Positions 47,902-57,072 of a stretch of DNA of 64,000 bases are shown piece by piece; positions within the stretch are counted from its first letter, which is position 1, and each line of letters begins with the position of its first letter. The stretch comes from Rhodobacterales bacterium. GTDB lineage: Bacteria; Pseudomonadota; Alphaproteobacteria; Rhodobacterales; Rhodobacteraceae. Below the pieces are notes generated by a model, which had not been told where the DNA came from, did no database searches, and was given only the letters and a program-made list of their open reading frames with translations. Made by a program: the position numbers and the translations under genes. The stretch lies in the NCBI GenBank assembly GCA_002748285.1, contig PDSA01000025.1, positions 92,385 to 156,384 on the forward strand, given 5' to 3'.

Positions 47902-48513
47902 GTGTTACATCTGAAAGCAACGGCCCTGCTGGCAGCGCTGGCAACGCTCTGCGCCTGTAGTGAACAGGACGACTATTCCCCCGTGCGCTTCCGGGCAGAG
48001 GGCAACCGGCTGATTGCAACAGGTACCATTGACGGCACCACGATGGAGCGTTTTGTGCAGGCCCGCAAAGCGCATCCCAACGCCCGTATTCTGGTGCTCC
48101 AGAACATTCCCGGCTCTGCCGATGATGATGCCAACCTCGCCTTCAGCAGCTATATCCACAAGGCCGGTTTCACGACAATCGTCCCCTCCGATGGGATGGT
48201 CGCATCCGGCGGCACCGATCTTTTTCTGGCGGGCAAAAAGCGTATCCTTGAAAAAGGCGCTTGTGTCGGCGTTCACAGTTGGGGCGATGGTGTGCAGGAA
48301 GGCAATAAAGTTCCAAAGGATGACCCTCAGCATCAGGTTTACTTTGACTACTACGATACAATCGGCATTGACCGGGCGTTTTATTGGTTCACATTAGAGG
48401 CCGCGCCCGCTGCAGGTATTCATTGGATGACCACAGCCGAAGCGGCCAGATTCCGCATGACAACACAGCCTCCCGGACCATTGGCGCAAGGGGAAAGCTG
48501 CGAGCAGCGTTAG
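47902..48513 (+). CDS. ClpP/crotonase-fold-like lipoprotein
   Basis: 203-aa predicted lipoprotein. Signal peptide with two candidate lipobox cysteines (LATLCAC). The mature region looks like the ClpP/crotonase fold of periplasmic SppA-like proteins: LVLQNIPGSADDDANLAF, then PSDGMVASGGTDLFLAG and GACVGVHSW. The Ser in the ASGG turn is a possible nucleophile, but the catalytic set is not assigned. I choose GTG 47902 because AAAGGAAA precedes it; the ATG at 47887 overlaps that site and has none of its own. Confidence 0.68.
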   Translation: MLHLKATALLAALATLCACSEQDDYSPVRFRAEGNRLIATGTIDGTTMERFVQARKAHPNARILVLQNIPGSADDDANLAFSSYIHKAGFTTIVPSDGMVASGGTDLFLAGKKRILEKGACVGVHSWGDGVQEGNKVPKDDPQHQVYFDYYDTIGIDRAFYWFTLEAAPAAGIHWMTTAEAARFRMTTQPPGPLAQGESCEQR

Positions 48514-48669
48514 TTCCAAAAGGGCGTATGCCATTGACCTCGAAATGACAGAAAACCAAACTTGTCGCATGGCGGGGCTTTAGAGCTACCACTGCCTCGC
48601 ATGATATTCCCCCCCCAAAAATCAGGGGTGCGCAGATCGAGCGGGTTGGAAACGGTTAAGTGCGCCGGA

Positions 48670-49134
48670 TCAGGCCGCCTGAATGGATTGGGCGCTGGTC
48701 AGCAAAGCGTGCAATATCGTCGGATCGGAATTGGCCCGTAGCTTTTCGCAAACCTCTTTGTTGCGCATGGTGCGCGACACCAGTGCCAGTGCTTTCAGAT
48801 GCTCGGCCCCTGCCTCCAGCGGAGCAAACAAAGCAAACACCAGATCAACCGCCTGACGATCCACCGCGCCGAAATCCAACGGTTGCTCAATGCGCAAAAA
48901 CACCCCGACCACCGTATCCAGCCCCGAAAGCCGCGCATGGGGCAAAGCCACACCCTGCCCAACCCCGGTCGAACCAAGCTTTTCGCGTTCCTGCAAAGCG
49001 CAAACTGCGTCATTCTGATTAATGCCATAGGTTGCAGCGGCTATCTCGCCCAGCTGCTGGAACAGACGTTTGCGACTGGTCATCTGACTGACCACCCCAA
49101 CCGCCGCAGGCATCAGAATATCTGCAAGTTCCAT
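48670..49134 (-). CDS. ptsN: PTS IIA-like nitrogen regulatory protein
   Basis: 154-aa EIIA-Ntr protein, the phosphate-accepting end of the PTS-Ntr phosphorelay. The phosphorylated His is H66 in GVALPHARLSG. It regulates potassium and nitrogen-related processes in other bacteria. GAGGAT precedes the ATG. It lies downstream of hpf on the same strand, as is conserved in proteobacteria. Confidence 0.95.
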   Translation of the reverse strand: MELADILMPAAVGVVSQMTSRKRLFQQLGEIAAATYGINQNDAVCALQEREKLGSTGVGQGVALPHARLSGLDTVVGVFLRIEQPLDFGAVDRQAVDLVFALFAPLEAGAEHLKALALVSRTMRNKEVCEKLRANSDPTILHALLTSAQSIQAA

Positions 49135-49140
49135 AAATCC

Positions 49141-49278
49141 TCACTTTTCAATCGCCTGCCAAAGCGGCGTTTCCATCGCATGAACAAAAAACGACATCGC
49201 CCGATCCACAGGCGGCGTTGCCGAATTGAGCGACAATACCACCGGATCGGGCGAAACGCCAGCCGATTTACCGGACAC
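49141..49278 (-). CDS. Possible small ORF between hpf and ptsN
   Basis: 45-codon frame from GTG 49276-49278 to a TGA 6 bp before the ptsN ATG. The predicted peptide ends MSFFVHAMETPLWQAIEK, which reads like coding sequence, and the gap (164 bp) is long for an operon. There is no good ribosome-binding site for the GTG; an internal ATG would give a 17-18-residue peptide. It may be a translational coupler or chance. Confidence 0.3.
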   Translation of the reverse strand: MSGKSAGVSPDPVVLSLNSATPPVDRAMSFFVHAMETPLWQAIEK

Positions 49279-49298
49279 AATGGCCGGTTGAAGGAAGC

Positions 49299-49877
49299 TT
49301 AGACCATATTCTTGGGATCAATCCAGCCGATATTGCCATCTTTGCGCCGATAGACCACATTAATACCACTCTGGCTCTCATTGTGGAACACCAGAACCGG
49401 CGCATCGGACAGTTCCATCTGCATCACGGCTTCGCCCACCGAAAGGGACGGAATTTTGGTCTCCATCTCGGCGATGATCATCGGTTGCAGGGTTTCGGGT
49501 TCGGCCTCTTCGACATGCTCCGAGCCATCCAGAATGTAATAAGACGATGCCCCGCTCACCTCAACCGGCTGCGCGCGCTCGCGATGATGGTCTTTCAGGC
49601 GGCGCTTGTAACGTCTGAGCTGTTTTTCCAGCTTATCCGCGCATTTATCAAACGCGGCATAAATTTCGTGAGCATGAGCCCGGGCCGAAGCCGTCAGGCC
49701 GGTTGACAGATGGATCGTTGCTTCGCAGACAAATTCACTGGAACTGCGAGAGAAGATCACCATCGCATCGGTCGGACGTTCGGCATATTTTTCAGCCACG
49801 CCGTCCAGCTCCTCCTTGACGTGAACCTGTAGGGCTTCGCCAATGTCAATTTGCTTTCCACTGATCTGATACTGCAT
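49299..49877 (-). CDS. hpf: Ribosome hibernation promoting factor, long form
   Basis: 192-aa long HPF that dimerises 70S ribosomes in stationary phase. The N-terminal S30AE domain (about 1-100) with the basic LEKQLRRYKRRLKDHH is joined by a linker to the C-terminal dimerisation domain (VMQMELSDAPVLVFHNESQ, VVYRRKDGNIGWIDP). Two ATGs are adjacent; 49877 is better spaced from AAAGGAG than 49880. Confidence 0.95.
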   Translation of the reverse strand: MQYQISGKQIDIGEALQVHVKEELDGVAEKYAERPTDAMVIFSRSSSEFVCEATIHLSTGLTASARAHAHEIYAAFDKCADKLEKQLRRYKRRLKDHHRERAQPVEVSGASSYYILDGSEHVEEAEPETLQPMIIAEMETKIPSLSVGEAVMQMELSDAPVLVFHNESQSGINVVYRRKDGNIGWIDPKNMV

Positions 49878-50155
49878 CATGTCTCCTTTGGTTTTTGTCT
49901 AAATGATGGGGTGCTGCAACATGCGCCGCGCAAATCCTGGCAGAGCCATCCGCCGTTGCGCCAGCCCGGTTGCGGGCACTTGTCCTGCTGCCCTTTTGTG
50001 GTGGTCAAGATGAGGATCATACTCTGTTCCATCTCCTCCTATTTGGCGATGATTTGCCCTGCCTTGTCAACTCTATCTAGCGGCCATCGGATTAATTTTT
50101 GGTAATTATTCAAAAATATCAGGCCGGTAGGGCATTTTGCCGCAAGCGCGGCCAA

Positions 50156-50917
50156 TCAGGTAATGCGAAAGCCCTGCCCCAGATAGACCCGGCGCACGTT
50201 TTCATCGCGGATCACCTCTTCGGTGGTGCCGCTCATCAGAACCGTGCCATCATGCAAGATATAGGCACGCTCGACGATCTCGAGAGTTTCGCGCACATTA
50301 TGATCGGTGATCAACACCCCAATGCCGCGGTTTTTCAGATCGGCCACCAGACTGCGGATTTCATCCACCGCGATCGGGTCCACCCCGGCAAAGGGCTCAT
50401 CCAACAACAGATATTTCGGATTCGAGGCCAGACAGCGGGCGATTTCAACCCGGCGCCGTTCCCCCCCCGACAGCGACAAAGCCGCAGCGCGCCGCAGATG
50501 GCCGATGGAGAAATCCCCCAGCAATTCCTCCAGCCGCTCGCGGCGCTTGTGGATGTCGGATTCCGAGATTTCGAGAATCGCCAAAATGTTATCCTCGACA
50601 CTCATGCCGCGAAAGATCGAGACCTCTTGCGGCAAATAGCCAATCCCCAGCTTGGCACGGCGATACATCGGCAGATTGGTCACATCGCGCCCGTCAATGC
50701 TGATCTGCCCGCCCTCGGCCGCGATCAGCCCGGCAATGGCATAAAAACAGGTGGTCTTGCCCGAGCCATTGGGCCCCAGCAGCGCCACCACCTCGCCGCG
50801 CTCCAGGCTGATGCTGATGTCACGCAACACCGGGCGCTTGCGATAGCTTTTGCGCAGATTGCGGATTTGCAAACCGCCACTGCCTTTGGACATCTTCAGA
50901 TCAGGTTGGTTGGCCAT
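50156..50917 (-). CDS. lptB: LPS export ABC transporter ATPase
   Basis: 253-aa ATPase powering LPS extraction from the inner membrane with LptFG. Walker A GPNGSGKTT, signature LSGGERRRVEIAR, Walker B YLLLDEPFAGVDP and switch His in LITDHNVRET. It begins 2 bp after lptA. The usual downstream rpoN of other proteobacteria is missing; a 278-bp gap leads straight to hpf. Confidence 0.96.
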   Translation of the reverse strand: MANQPDLKMSKGSGGLQIRNLRKSYRKRPVLRDISISLERGEVVALLGPNGSGKTTCFYAIAGLIAAEGGQISIDGRDVTNLPMYRRAKLGIGYLPQEVSIFRGMSVEDNILAILEISESDIHKRRERLEELLGDFSIGHLRRAAALSLSGGERRRVEIARCLASNPKYLLLDEPFAGVDPIAVDEIRSLVADLKNRGIGVLITDHNVRETLEIVERAYILHDGTVLMSGTTEEVIRDENVRRVYLGQGFRIT

Positions 50918-50919
50918 GG

Positions 50920-51417
50920 TTAATTGCCAGTGGCCTGCAAAATGGTTTTCACCCGGCCCTCAAGACTGGCCCGCCCGGTTTTCAGATCAACCATCATGCG
51001 CTGCGCAGACAATGCGTTTTGTCCCTGAGTCAAAATCACATCGCCACTCATCACCACATGGCTGTTGCCCAGCGTGTAAACCGCCTGATTGGCCTGCGCG
51101 GATTCGGCACCGTTAACCAAAACCACATTCCCCGAAGCGTGCAGTTTCGAGATTTTGCGCTTTTTCCCCTGACCAAACTCAACCCGCACCCGATCCGCCG
51201 ACAGCCGCAGACTGCCCTGCCCGATCACGACATTGTCGCTATAGGTCACCGAGCCATCCTGCTGGTTGATCTGCAACTGATCCGAGGTCACCTCAATCGG
51301 CTGGCTGGCATCATGTTTCAGCCCGCCAAACGCCACCTGCGTCCCCTGAGCCCCCACCACAGCCGGCATCGCCACCAGCGCCGCCGCCATACATATCGTG
51401 CGAAATTTGTTAATCAT
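50920..51417 (-). CDS. lptA: LPS transport periplasmic protein LptA
   Basis: 165-aa periplasmic bridge protein. Signal peptide (1-23, cleavage after VGA), then the OstA-like beta-jellyroll (PIEVTSDQLQINQQDGSVTYSD-type strands, DRVRVEF, GNVVLVN). It forms the oligomeric path for LPS between LptC and LptD. GAGAGGG precedes the ATG. It is 24 bp after lptC. Confidence 0.93.
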   Translation of the reverse strand: MINKFRTICMAAALVAMPAVVGAQGTQVAFGGLKHDASQPIEVTSDQLQINQQDGSVTYSDNVVIGQGSLRLSADRVRVEFGQGKKRKISKLHASGNVVLVNGAESAQANQAVYTLGNSHVVMSGDVILTQGQNALSAQRMMVDLKTGRASLEGRVKTILQATGN

Positions 51418-51441
51418 GTTACCCTCTCAAAGAACGGGTCG

Positions 51442-52059
51442 CTATCCGTTAGGATCGTATACCACCTTAACCCCGTCTTTGAAAACCAGAAGATGCCCTG
51501 TCTCGGTGTCCTTTTGCGCCCGAAGCTCCATTTTCCCGGCCCTCAGCCGGCCCAGCGGCCCTTCGGCGGTGATCTCTCCTTCGGTCTGCACCAGTGTCTG
51601 ATCCAACCGCGCCGTCAGCCCGGAAGTGCGAATACTATAGCCGTTTGAGGTGGCAATCTGCACCCCGTCCTTCAGGGTCAAACGCTGCCGGGCGCTGTTG
51701 ATCTGACCATGGGTCGCGGTAATACTCAGCTGGCCGCCTTTGCCGTCTTCGATGATGGTGGTCAGGTTTTCAGCGATCATACTGCGCGAATCCTGCGCAT
51801 CCGGGTGGGCGGATGTGGCGGTGATGGAAATCGCCGACCCATCATCGGTGACACCGGCATAATTGGGGGTGCCGATGCCTTGCTCTTTGGCCAGCTCCTC
51901 GACATCGACCTTGGCATAGGGTATGGAATCCGCCGGATCAATGCTGCGGGAAAATAGGAACAACGTCGACAAAACACCCAGAGCCGCCACCGGCAGCACC
52001 ACCTTGGCCCAAGCGACAAAGCGCGAATAGCTGTTGTCATACGTTCTCATATGAAACAT
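51442..52059 (-). CDS. lptC: LPS export protein LptC
   Basis: 205-aa bitopic membrane protein with one N-terminal helix (about 14-33) and a periplasmic jellyroll (IEDGKGGQLSITATHGQI, RLTLKDGVQIATSNGYSIRT). It hands LPS from LptBFG to LptA. ATG 52059 or the ATG three codons later (52050) could be the start. First gene of lptC-lptA-lptB. Confidence 0.9.
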   Translation of the reverse strand: MFHMRTYDNSYSRFVAWAKVVLPVAALGVLSTLFLFSRSIDPADSIPYAKVDVEELAKEQGIGTPNYAGVTDDGSAISITATSAHPDAQDSRSMIAENLTTIIEDGKGGQLSITATHGQINSARQRLTLKDGVQIATSNGYSIRTSGLTARLDQTLVQTEGEITAEGPLGRLRAGKMELRAQKDTETGHLLVFKDGVKVVYDPNG

Positions 52060-52145
52060 CTGCCAGAAGACTCCGCACAGGCCAAGTGTATTGCGATGGA
52101 CCCGCTCCGCCTAGGCGGGAACAGGCCGATTGCCGATGCCGGGCC

Positions 52146-52760
52146 TCAGGAATGGGCAAAAATATCGGTTTCCGGCCAGCCGGCCAGATCCAACTGGGCG
52201 CGCATCGGCAGGAAATCAAAGCAGGCCTGCGCCATCTCCATGCGGCCTTCGCGCTCCAGCCGGGCATTCAGCGCCTCGCGCAAACGGTGCAGATACAGCA
52301 CATCGGATGCGGCATAGGCGATCTGCGCCTTGCTCAGCTCCTTTGCCCCCCAATCCGAGCTTTGCTGCTGTTTGGAAATATCCACCCCCAGCAGCTCTTG
52401 CAGCAGGTTTTTCAGCCCGTGCCGGTCGGTATAGGTGCGCACCAGCCGCGAGGCGATCTTGGTGCAGTAAACCGGAGCGGCCAGCGTGCCAAAAGCCTGC
52501 TGCATGGCGGCAATGTCAAAGCGACCGAAATGAAACAGTTTCAACACGTTAGGGTCGGCCAGCATCCGGCAAAGATTGGGGGCCTCCGTCTGGCCTTTGG
52601 CCACCTGCACCAGATGGGCATTGCCATCACCGCCCGACATTTGCACCACACAGAGCCGATCCCGCACCGGGTTCAGCCCCATGGTTTCGCAATCAATCGC
52701 CACCACCGGGCCGAGGTCCAGATCATCGGGCAGGTCATTCTGATAGAGGTAATTTGCCAT
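52146..52760 (-). CDS. rnd: RNase D-like 3'-5' exonuclease
   Basis: 204-aa DEDDy exonuclease: D and E in VAIDCETMGL, D in HFGRFDIAAM, and Y-x3-D in YAASDVLYL. It lacks the HRDC domains of E. coli RNase D, as usual for this short alphaproteobacterial form. AAAGGA precedes the ATG. It lies upstream of lptC on the same strand; the 86-bp gap contains the palindrome CCGCCTAGGCGG. Confidence 0.92.
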   Translation of the reverse strand: MANYLYQNDLPDDLDLGPVVAIDCETMGLNPVRDRLCVVQMSGGDGNAHLVQVAKGQTEAPNLCRMLADPNVLKLFHFGRFDIAAMQQAFGTLAAPVYCTKIASRLVRTYTDRHGLKNLLQELLGVDISKQQQSSDWGAKELSKAQIAYAASDVLYLHRLREALNARLEREGRMEMAQACFDFLPMRAQLDLAGWPETDIFAHS

Positions 52761-53093
52761 GGATTTTCCTTTTCTTTGCCGGCGGGTCTACACAGTTTTT
52801 GCCGCGACGCATAGGGGCAAAATCGGTGTGTTTCATGGGGAAATGACGGCAACGCTCTGATGATCTTCATTTAGCCGCCCCCGAATCCAAAGAACGGAGG
52901 GTTGCGCCTGCCGGGGGGCAGGCAGGCGCAACCCGGCCTACCGGCCGGGTGGGACAGATTGACAGGAACTACCAGTTTGCCAAGCTCGGTCCCAAGTCAA
53001 ACCGCAGCCATTGCCCCCCGCACTCGGCAAAAAATCGCCCCACCCGACCATTATTCACTTGGCCACAGCGCCGGGATGCTCCATCACGGGGAT
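52761..53093. other. Divergent intergenic region, rnd / kdsB
   Basis: 333 bp with no supported gene. It contains two abutting GC hairpins at 52901-52950 and must hold the rnd and kdsB promoters. Confidence 0.5.
52901..52950. repeat. Two abutting GC-rich hairpins
   Basis: GTTGCGCCTGCC (52901-52912) pairs perfectly with GGCAGGCGCAAC (52921-52932). Immediately after, ACCCGGCC (52931-52938) pairs with GGCCGGGT (52943-52950) around TACC. The second is close to the REP-like hairpin at 5152. Confidence 0.6.
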
Positions 53094-53900
53094 ATGAAAC
53101 ATCAAGCTATCATCGTGATCCCCGCCCGCTATGCTTCGACCCGCTACCCCGGCAAACCGCTGGCCCCGCTGGTTGGGGCCTCCGGCCACGCCAAATCCCT
53201 GATCCACCGCAGCTGGCTGGCCGCCAAACAAGTGCCGGGCATCGACGAAACCTATATCGCCACCGATGATAACCGCATCGCCGAAGCCGCCCGCGATTTC
53301 GGGGCGCAAGTGCTGATGACTTCCGAAGATTGCGCCAATGGCACCGAACGCGTCGCCGACAGCCTGCGCGGGCTGGATGAGTTGCCCGACATCGTGGTGA
53401 ACCTGCAAGGCGATGCCCCGCTCACCCCGCCCTGGTTTCTGAGCGCTCTGATCGACGAAATGCGCCGAGACCCCAGCGTGCAGATGGCCACGCCGGTGCT
53501 GCGCTGCGATGGGCAGACGCTGGCCAGTTTCCGCGAGGATCGGCGCAACAACCGGGTCGGCGGCACCACGGCGGTGTTTGATGCCAATCACGATGCGCTC
53601 TATTTCTCAAAAGAAGTGCTGCCCTACACCGATGCCGACTACCCGCCTAAGGCCCCGACTCCGGTGTTCCACCATGTCGGCGCCTATGCCTACCGCCCGG
53701 CCACGCTCGCGGCTTATCAAAGCTGGGGCAGCTGCGATCTGGAAGAGCTCGAAGGGCTCGAGCAGCTGCGTTTTCTGCAACGCGGCGTCAAGGTGCGCTG
53801 TGTCGAGGTCGAGGCCAAAGGCACGTTTTTCTGGGAACTCAACAACCCCGTTGATGTCGCCCGTATCGAGGGCGAACTGAAAAGAAGAGGTCAGGAATGA
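53094..53900 (+). CDS. kdsB: 3-deoxy-manno-octulosonate cytidylyltransferase
   Basis: 268-aa enzyme activating Kdo as CMP-Kdo for lipid A-core assembly. The N-terminal nucleotide-binding motif [17 protein letters not shown] and VNLQGDAPL are present, and the C-terminal [14 protein letters not shown] is conserved. The ATG at 53094 follows GGGGAT. Its stop overlaps the kdsA start by 4 bp. Confidence 0.92.
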   Translation: MKHQAIIVIPARYASTRYPGKPLAPLVGASGHAKSLIHRSWLAAKQVPGIDETYIATDDNRIAEAARDFGAQVLMTSEDCANGTERVADSLRGLDELPDIVVNLQGDAPLTPPWFLSALIDEMRRDPSVQMATPVLRCDGQTLASFREDRRNNRVGGTTAVFDANHDALYFSKEVLPYTDADYPPKAPTPVFHHVGAYAYRPATLAAYQSWGSCDLEELEGLEQLRFLQRGVKVRCVEVEAKGTFFWELNNPVDVARIEGELKRRGQE

Positions 53901-54715
53901 AAACCGTCACCGCTGGCAATGTCCATTTTTCCAACACCGCCCCTTTTGTTCTGATTGCCGGCCCCTGCCAGCTGGAGGGGCTGGAGCACAGCCGCCACAT
54001 TGCCGAAACCCTGAGCCAGAGCTGCGCCGATCTGGGCATCCCGCTGGTGTTCAAGGGCAGCTTTGACAAGGCCAATCGCACCAGCCTGTCGGGCAGGCGT
54101 GGGTTGGGTCTGGACGAAGGGCTGACGATCCTGTCCAAAATCCGCGATGAATTCGGCTGCCCGGTGCTGACCGATATCCACAGCGAAGCCCAATGCCCCA
54201 TTGCCGCCGCAGCCGTGGACATCCTGCAAATCCCGGCCTTTCTGTGCCGCCAGACCGATCTGCTGCTGGCCGCTGGCGACACCGGAGCGGTGGTGAATGT
54301 GAAAAAGGGGCAGTTTCTGGCTCCGCATGATATGGTGAATGTGGCCGATAAAATCGCTAGCACCGGCAATCACAACATCCTGCTGACCGACCGGGGGACG
54401 TCTTTTGGCTATAACATGCTGGTCAGCGATTTCCGCAGCCTGCCGATTATGGCCGAAACCGGCTATCCGGTGGTCTATGATGCCACCCATTCGGTGCAAT
54501 TTCCCGGCGGTCAGGGGGGCTCGAGCGGCGGCAAACGCGAATATGTGCCGCCTCTGGCGCGGGCGGCGCTGGCGGTGGGCTGTGCCTCGATTTTCATCGA
54601 AACCCACCCCGACCCGGACAACGCCCCCAGTGACGGGCCCAATATGGTAAAACTGCAAGACATGCCCGCCCTGCTGCGCCAGTTGCAACAGATTGATCGG
54701 TTGATGAAAGCATGA
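53897..54715 (+). CDS. kdsA: 3-deoxy-8-phosphooctulonate synthase, metal-dependent type
   Basis: 272-aa TIM-barrel enzyme condensing PEP with arabinose 5-phosphate. The metal-site Cys in AGPCQLEG (about residue 23) replaces the Asn of metal-free E. coli KdsA, and the other ligand positions are kept (His in DATHSVQ, Glu in FIETHPDP, Asp in the SDGPN region), so this should be the metal-dependent class. Substrate loop [13 protein letters not shown] follows. Paired with kdsB in one operon. Confidence 0.94.
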   Translation: MKTVTAGNVHFSNTAPFVLIAGPCQLEGLEHSRHIAETLSQSCADLGIPLVFKGSFDKANRTSLSGRRGLGLDEGLTILSKIRDEFGCPVLTDIHSEAQCPIAAAAVDILQIPAFLCRQTDLLLAAGDTGAVVNVKKGQFLAPHDMVNVADKIASTGNHNILLTDRGTSFGYNMLVSDFRSLPIMAETGYPVVYDATHSVQFPGGQGGSSGGKREYVPPLARAALAVGCASIFIETHPDPDNAPSDGPNMVKLQDMPALLRQLQQIDRLMKA

Positions 54716-54853
54716 GCTTCAAGGGCTGTGCCCCCCGGAAATCGAACCGGGCCCTCGGCATTTTTCGTAAAACTTTCAATAGATTACCATTGACAGCAGG
54801 TTCAGGCGAGCTATGAATCTTCATCCAAAACGACTCTGACGCGAGGTGAGCTG

Positions 54854-55906
54854 ATGCGCAGCTTTGCCATATTATTGACGTTGATCCTATGGCCCAGTCT
54901 GGTTTTTGCCAATCCAACCGGGAAAATGGTCGAGGCCGCCCGCAATCAGTGTCGGGATGCGTTTCTGGCCAAGGACGCAGATGCTTATCACAATGCGGCC
55001 GCAAAAATGATGGGCTGGCGGCATGTGGAAAACGCCGAATGGCAAAAGGATATAGATTTTTGCCTTTCGCTTGCGGATTATCTTGATGGTGCTGATTTGC
55101 AAATCGCAAAAGCACTGGTCGGCAAAGCGAATTCTGAACGCTCCGCAGACAAAGAGAAACTGCTGGCCTATCTTTCGCGGGCCACATCAGCAAAACCAGA
55201 CATGCCAGCCTTAGCCAAAGAAATTGCGCATGATGAAACATTCGCACCGGGCCCCAGTTCGGAGCGTGATACACTCGAAGCCGCCCTAAATGACTATGTT
55301 CGACCCATTGCTGCGGCTCATATTCAACAAAACCTAACGGCCTATCAGGCGCTTGCACGGGTTAATCCCGACGTAAAAAAATATCAGGAGCGCGTTACAC
55401 GTTATGAACGCGCACTCACACAGGCTAAAGCCAAAAAAGACAAGACGGCGCGGCGCATCGCGAACCGTCTGATCAAGACCACTGCTGAATTTGACGGTTC
55501 ATCATGGTCCCGTCATCCATCCTCCCCGCGCTATCAGGACACGCGCAACTATGTCACGCTATATCTGCTCGAATCGTCCGATGGTGAGCGCAGAATCGAG
55601 CTGTTCGTGAATTATACCTCGGAAAATGGTTGGTTGTTTATTGAAACGGCACAGATCAGTATCGACGGAAAACGTGAGCCTCTGCCCATATCAAGATGGT
55701 TCCGCGACAATGATACCGAAATTTGGGAGTGGGGCAGCATCACTGGCCCCGCCGCTTTGGATTTGGGCAAACGCATAGCGGATTCAAAACGCACTGTCAT
55801 TCGCTTCAATGGCCAACAGTTTTACGATGATTACATTGTTTCAGACCGCGACAAGCGCATCATCCGCGAAATGCTCCTGGCCTGGGACGTCTTGAAGAAA
55901 AACTGA
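54854..55906 (+). CDS. Secreted protein of unknown function
   Basis: 350-aa protein with a signal peptide (hydrophobic 4-18, cleavage after VFA). The first half is helical and Ala/Lys-rich (about 25-210), with Cys33 and Cys71 possibly paired. The C-terminal third is beta-rich (YVTLYLLESSDGERRIELFV, then SENGWLFIETAQISIDGKR, and a helix DRDKRIIREMLLAW). I recognise no domain. The gene is visibly more AT-rich than its neighbours, and it stands alone between kdsA and the Mrp operon, so recent acquisition is possible. Confidence 0.72.
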   Translation: MRSFAILLTLILWPSLVFANPTGKMVEAARNQCRDAFLAKDADAYHNAAAKMMGWRHVENAEWQKDIDFCLSLADYLDGADLQIAKALVGKANSERSADKEKLLAYLSRATSAKPDMPALAKEIAHDETFAPGPSSERDTLEAALNDYVRPIAAAHIQQNLTAYQALARVNPDVKKYQERVTRYERALTQAKAKKDKTARRIANRLIKTTAEFDGSSWSRHPSSPRYQDTRNYVTLYLLESSDGERRIELFVNYTSENGWLFIETAQISIDGKREPLPISRWFRDNDTEIWEWGSITGPAALDLGKRIADSKRTVIRFNGQQFYDDYIVSDRDKRIIREMLLAWDVLKKN

Positions 55907-56284
55907 CATCTCAGAGCCAGGTCGGGAATGTGTCGCGTGACCTCAGCGGGTTGCGGTTCTGTCGCGACACAAAACACGAGATCAGGATGCCTCTCAGCGC
56001 CACAGACCGGCACAATGTGGGTCAGGTCGTTCTTCTCACGGCCTCTATTCATCTGTTCAGCAGACCGGACCTTATGCGCAACCGCCGCGATCACACCATA
56101 TGCTTTCAGGGAACCCCCCGATGCTTCTCTCTGCTCCATACGTCCCTTAGACCCAACCGACACAGAACGGAAAGTTCCCCACACCGCCCCCGCATCTGCA
56201 GAAAACCTGTTGCGAGACTCGATCAGTTATACTATTGGCGGTTCCGATTGAGGCGCGTGAGCCCTCAGAACCGATGGGGGAAAC
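55907..56284. other. Intergenic region before the Mrp-type operon
   Basis: 378 bp. A TATACT box near 56228 may be the -10 of the antiporter operon promoter. A minus-strand frame of 117 codons (55831-56184) crosses it and the end of the previous gene; I recognise no family and do not call it. Confidence 0.4.
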
Positions 56285-56779
56285 GTGCGCTATATTGCCT
56301 TTGTCTTGATCTTGTTTGCGCTCTGGCTGTTGATGTCAGGCATCTTTACACCGTTTTTGATCGGCCTTGGGCTGGCCTCGGCGCTGTTTGCGCTGCTGGT
56401 CGCCTCGAAGATGGCCAAAAAGGACGGGGTGCGCACCGAGCTTGAGCTTGCCCCGATTGCCTTTACCAAATACATCCTGTGGCTGCTGGTGGAAATCGCC
56501 CGCGCCAACTGGGCCGTGACCAAGCTGGTTCTGGCCCGGGATATGAAAATCCGCCAGCATATGTTCATCGTTCCGATCTCGCAGAGAACCGATCTGGGGC
56601 AAGTGATCTTTGCCAATTCGATCACCCTGACGCCGGGCACCATCACCGTGGATGTGAACGGGCGCGATTTCATGGTGCACGCGGTCAGCTATAATGATGA
56701 CGACCCCGAAGCGCTGGCCGATATGGATGCCCGGGTCACCGTCTGTGAAACGCCGGGTCCGGCATCGGGAGAAAACTGA
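56285..56779 (+). CDS. mnhE: Mrp-type antiporter subunit E
   Basis: 164-aa MnhE/MrpE membrane subunit with two N-terminal helices and conserved IVPISQRTDLGQVIFANSIT followed by LTPGTITVDVNGRDFMVHAV. The start is GTG with GGGGG upstream. First gene of an operon with overlapping junctions throughout. In canonical Mrp operons subunit A comes first; here E leads. Confidence 0.93.
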   Translation: MRYIAFVLILFALWLLMSGIFTPFLIGLGLASALFALLVASKMAKKDGVRTELELAPIAFTKYILWLLVEIARANWAVTKLVLARDMKIRQHMFIVPISQRTDLGQVIFANSITLTPGTITVDVNGRDFMVHAVSYNDDDPEALADMDARVTVCETPGPASGEN

Positions 56780-57072
56780 TGTTTATCGTTGCGATTTTTG
56801 CCCTGTTCGTGGCCATGGTCATGGTGCTGGTGCGCCTTTACGCCGGGCCAACCCTTTATGACCGGGTGCTGGCGGTCAACTCGTTCGGCACCCATACCGT
56901 GCTGTTTATCGGCGTGATCGGCTTTTTGACCGACCGCCCCGAATTTCTGGACATTGCCCTGCTTTATGCGCTGATCAGCTTTGTCGGCACCATCGCGATT
57001 TTGAAATATTTTCGTTACCGCGCGATTGGCGATCTGGATCAGCCCACACGCGATGAGGAGGCAAACAGATGA
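56779..57072 (+). CDS. mnhF: Mrp-type antiporter subunit F
   Basis: 97-aa MnhF/MrpF protein with three membrane helices. RLYAGPTLYDRVLAVNSFGT between helices 1 and 2 is the family hallmark. It overlaps mnhE by 1 bp and mnhG by 4 bp. Confidence 0.93.
   Translation: MFIVAIFALFVAMVMVLVRLYAGPTLYDRVLAVNSFGTHTVLFIGVIGFLTDRPEFLDIALLYALISFVGTIAILKYFRYRAIGDLDQPTRDEEANR

Noticed and set aside
54728..54765. T-arm-like sequence on the minus strand (GGTTCGATT within paired CCGG)
   Set aside because: No D-arm, anticodon arm or acceptor stem can be fitted around it, so it is not a tRNA or tmRNA; at most it is a GC hairpin after kdsA.
55831..56184. 117-codon minus-strand frame in the gap before the Mrp-type operon
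   Set aside because: It overlaps the end of a better-supported plus-strand gene, has no ribosome-binding site that I can see and no recognised family.
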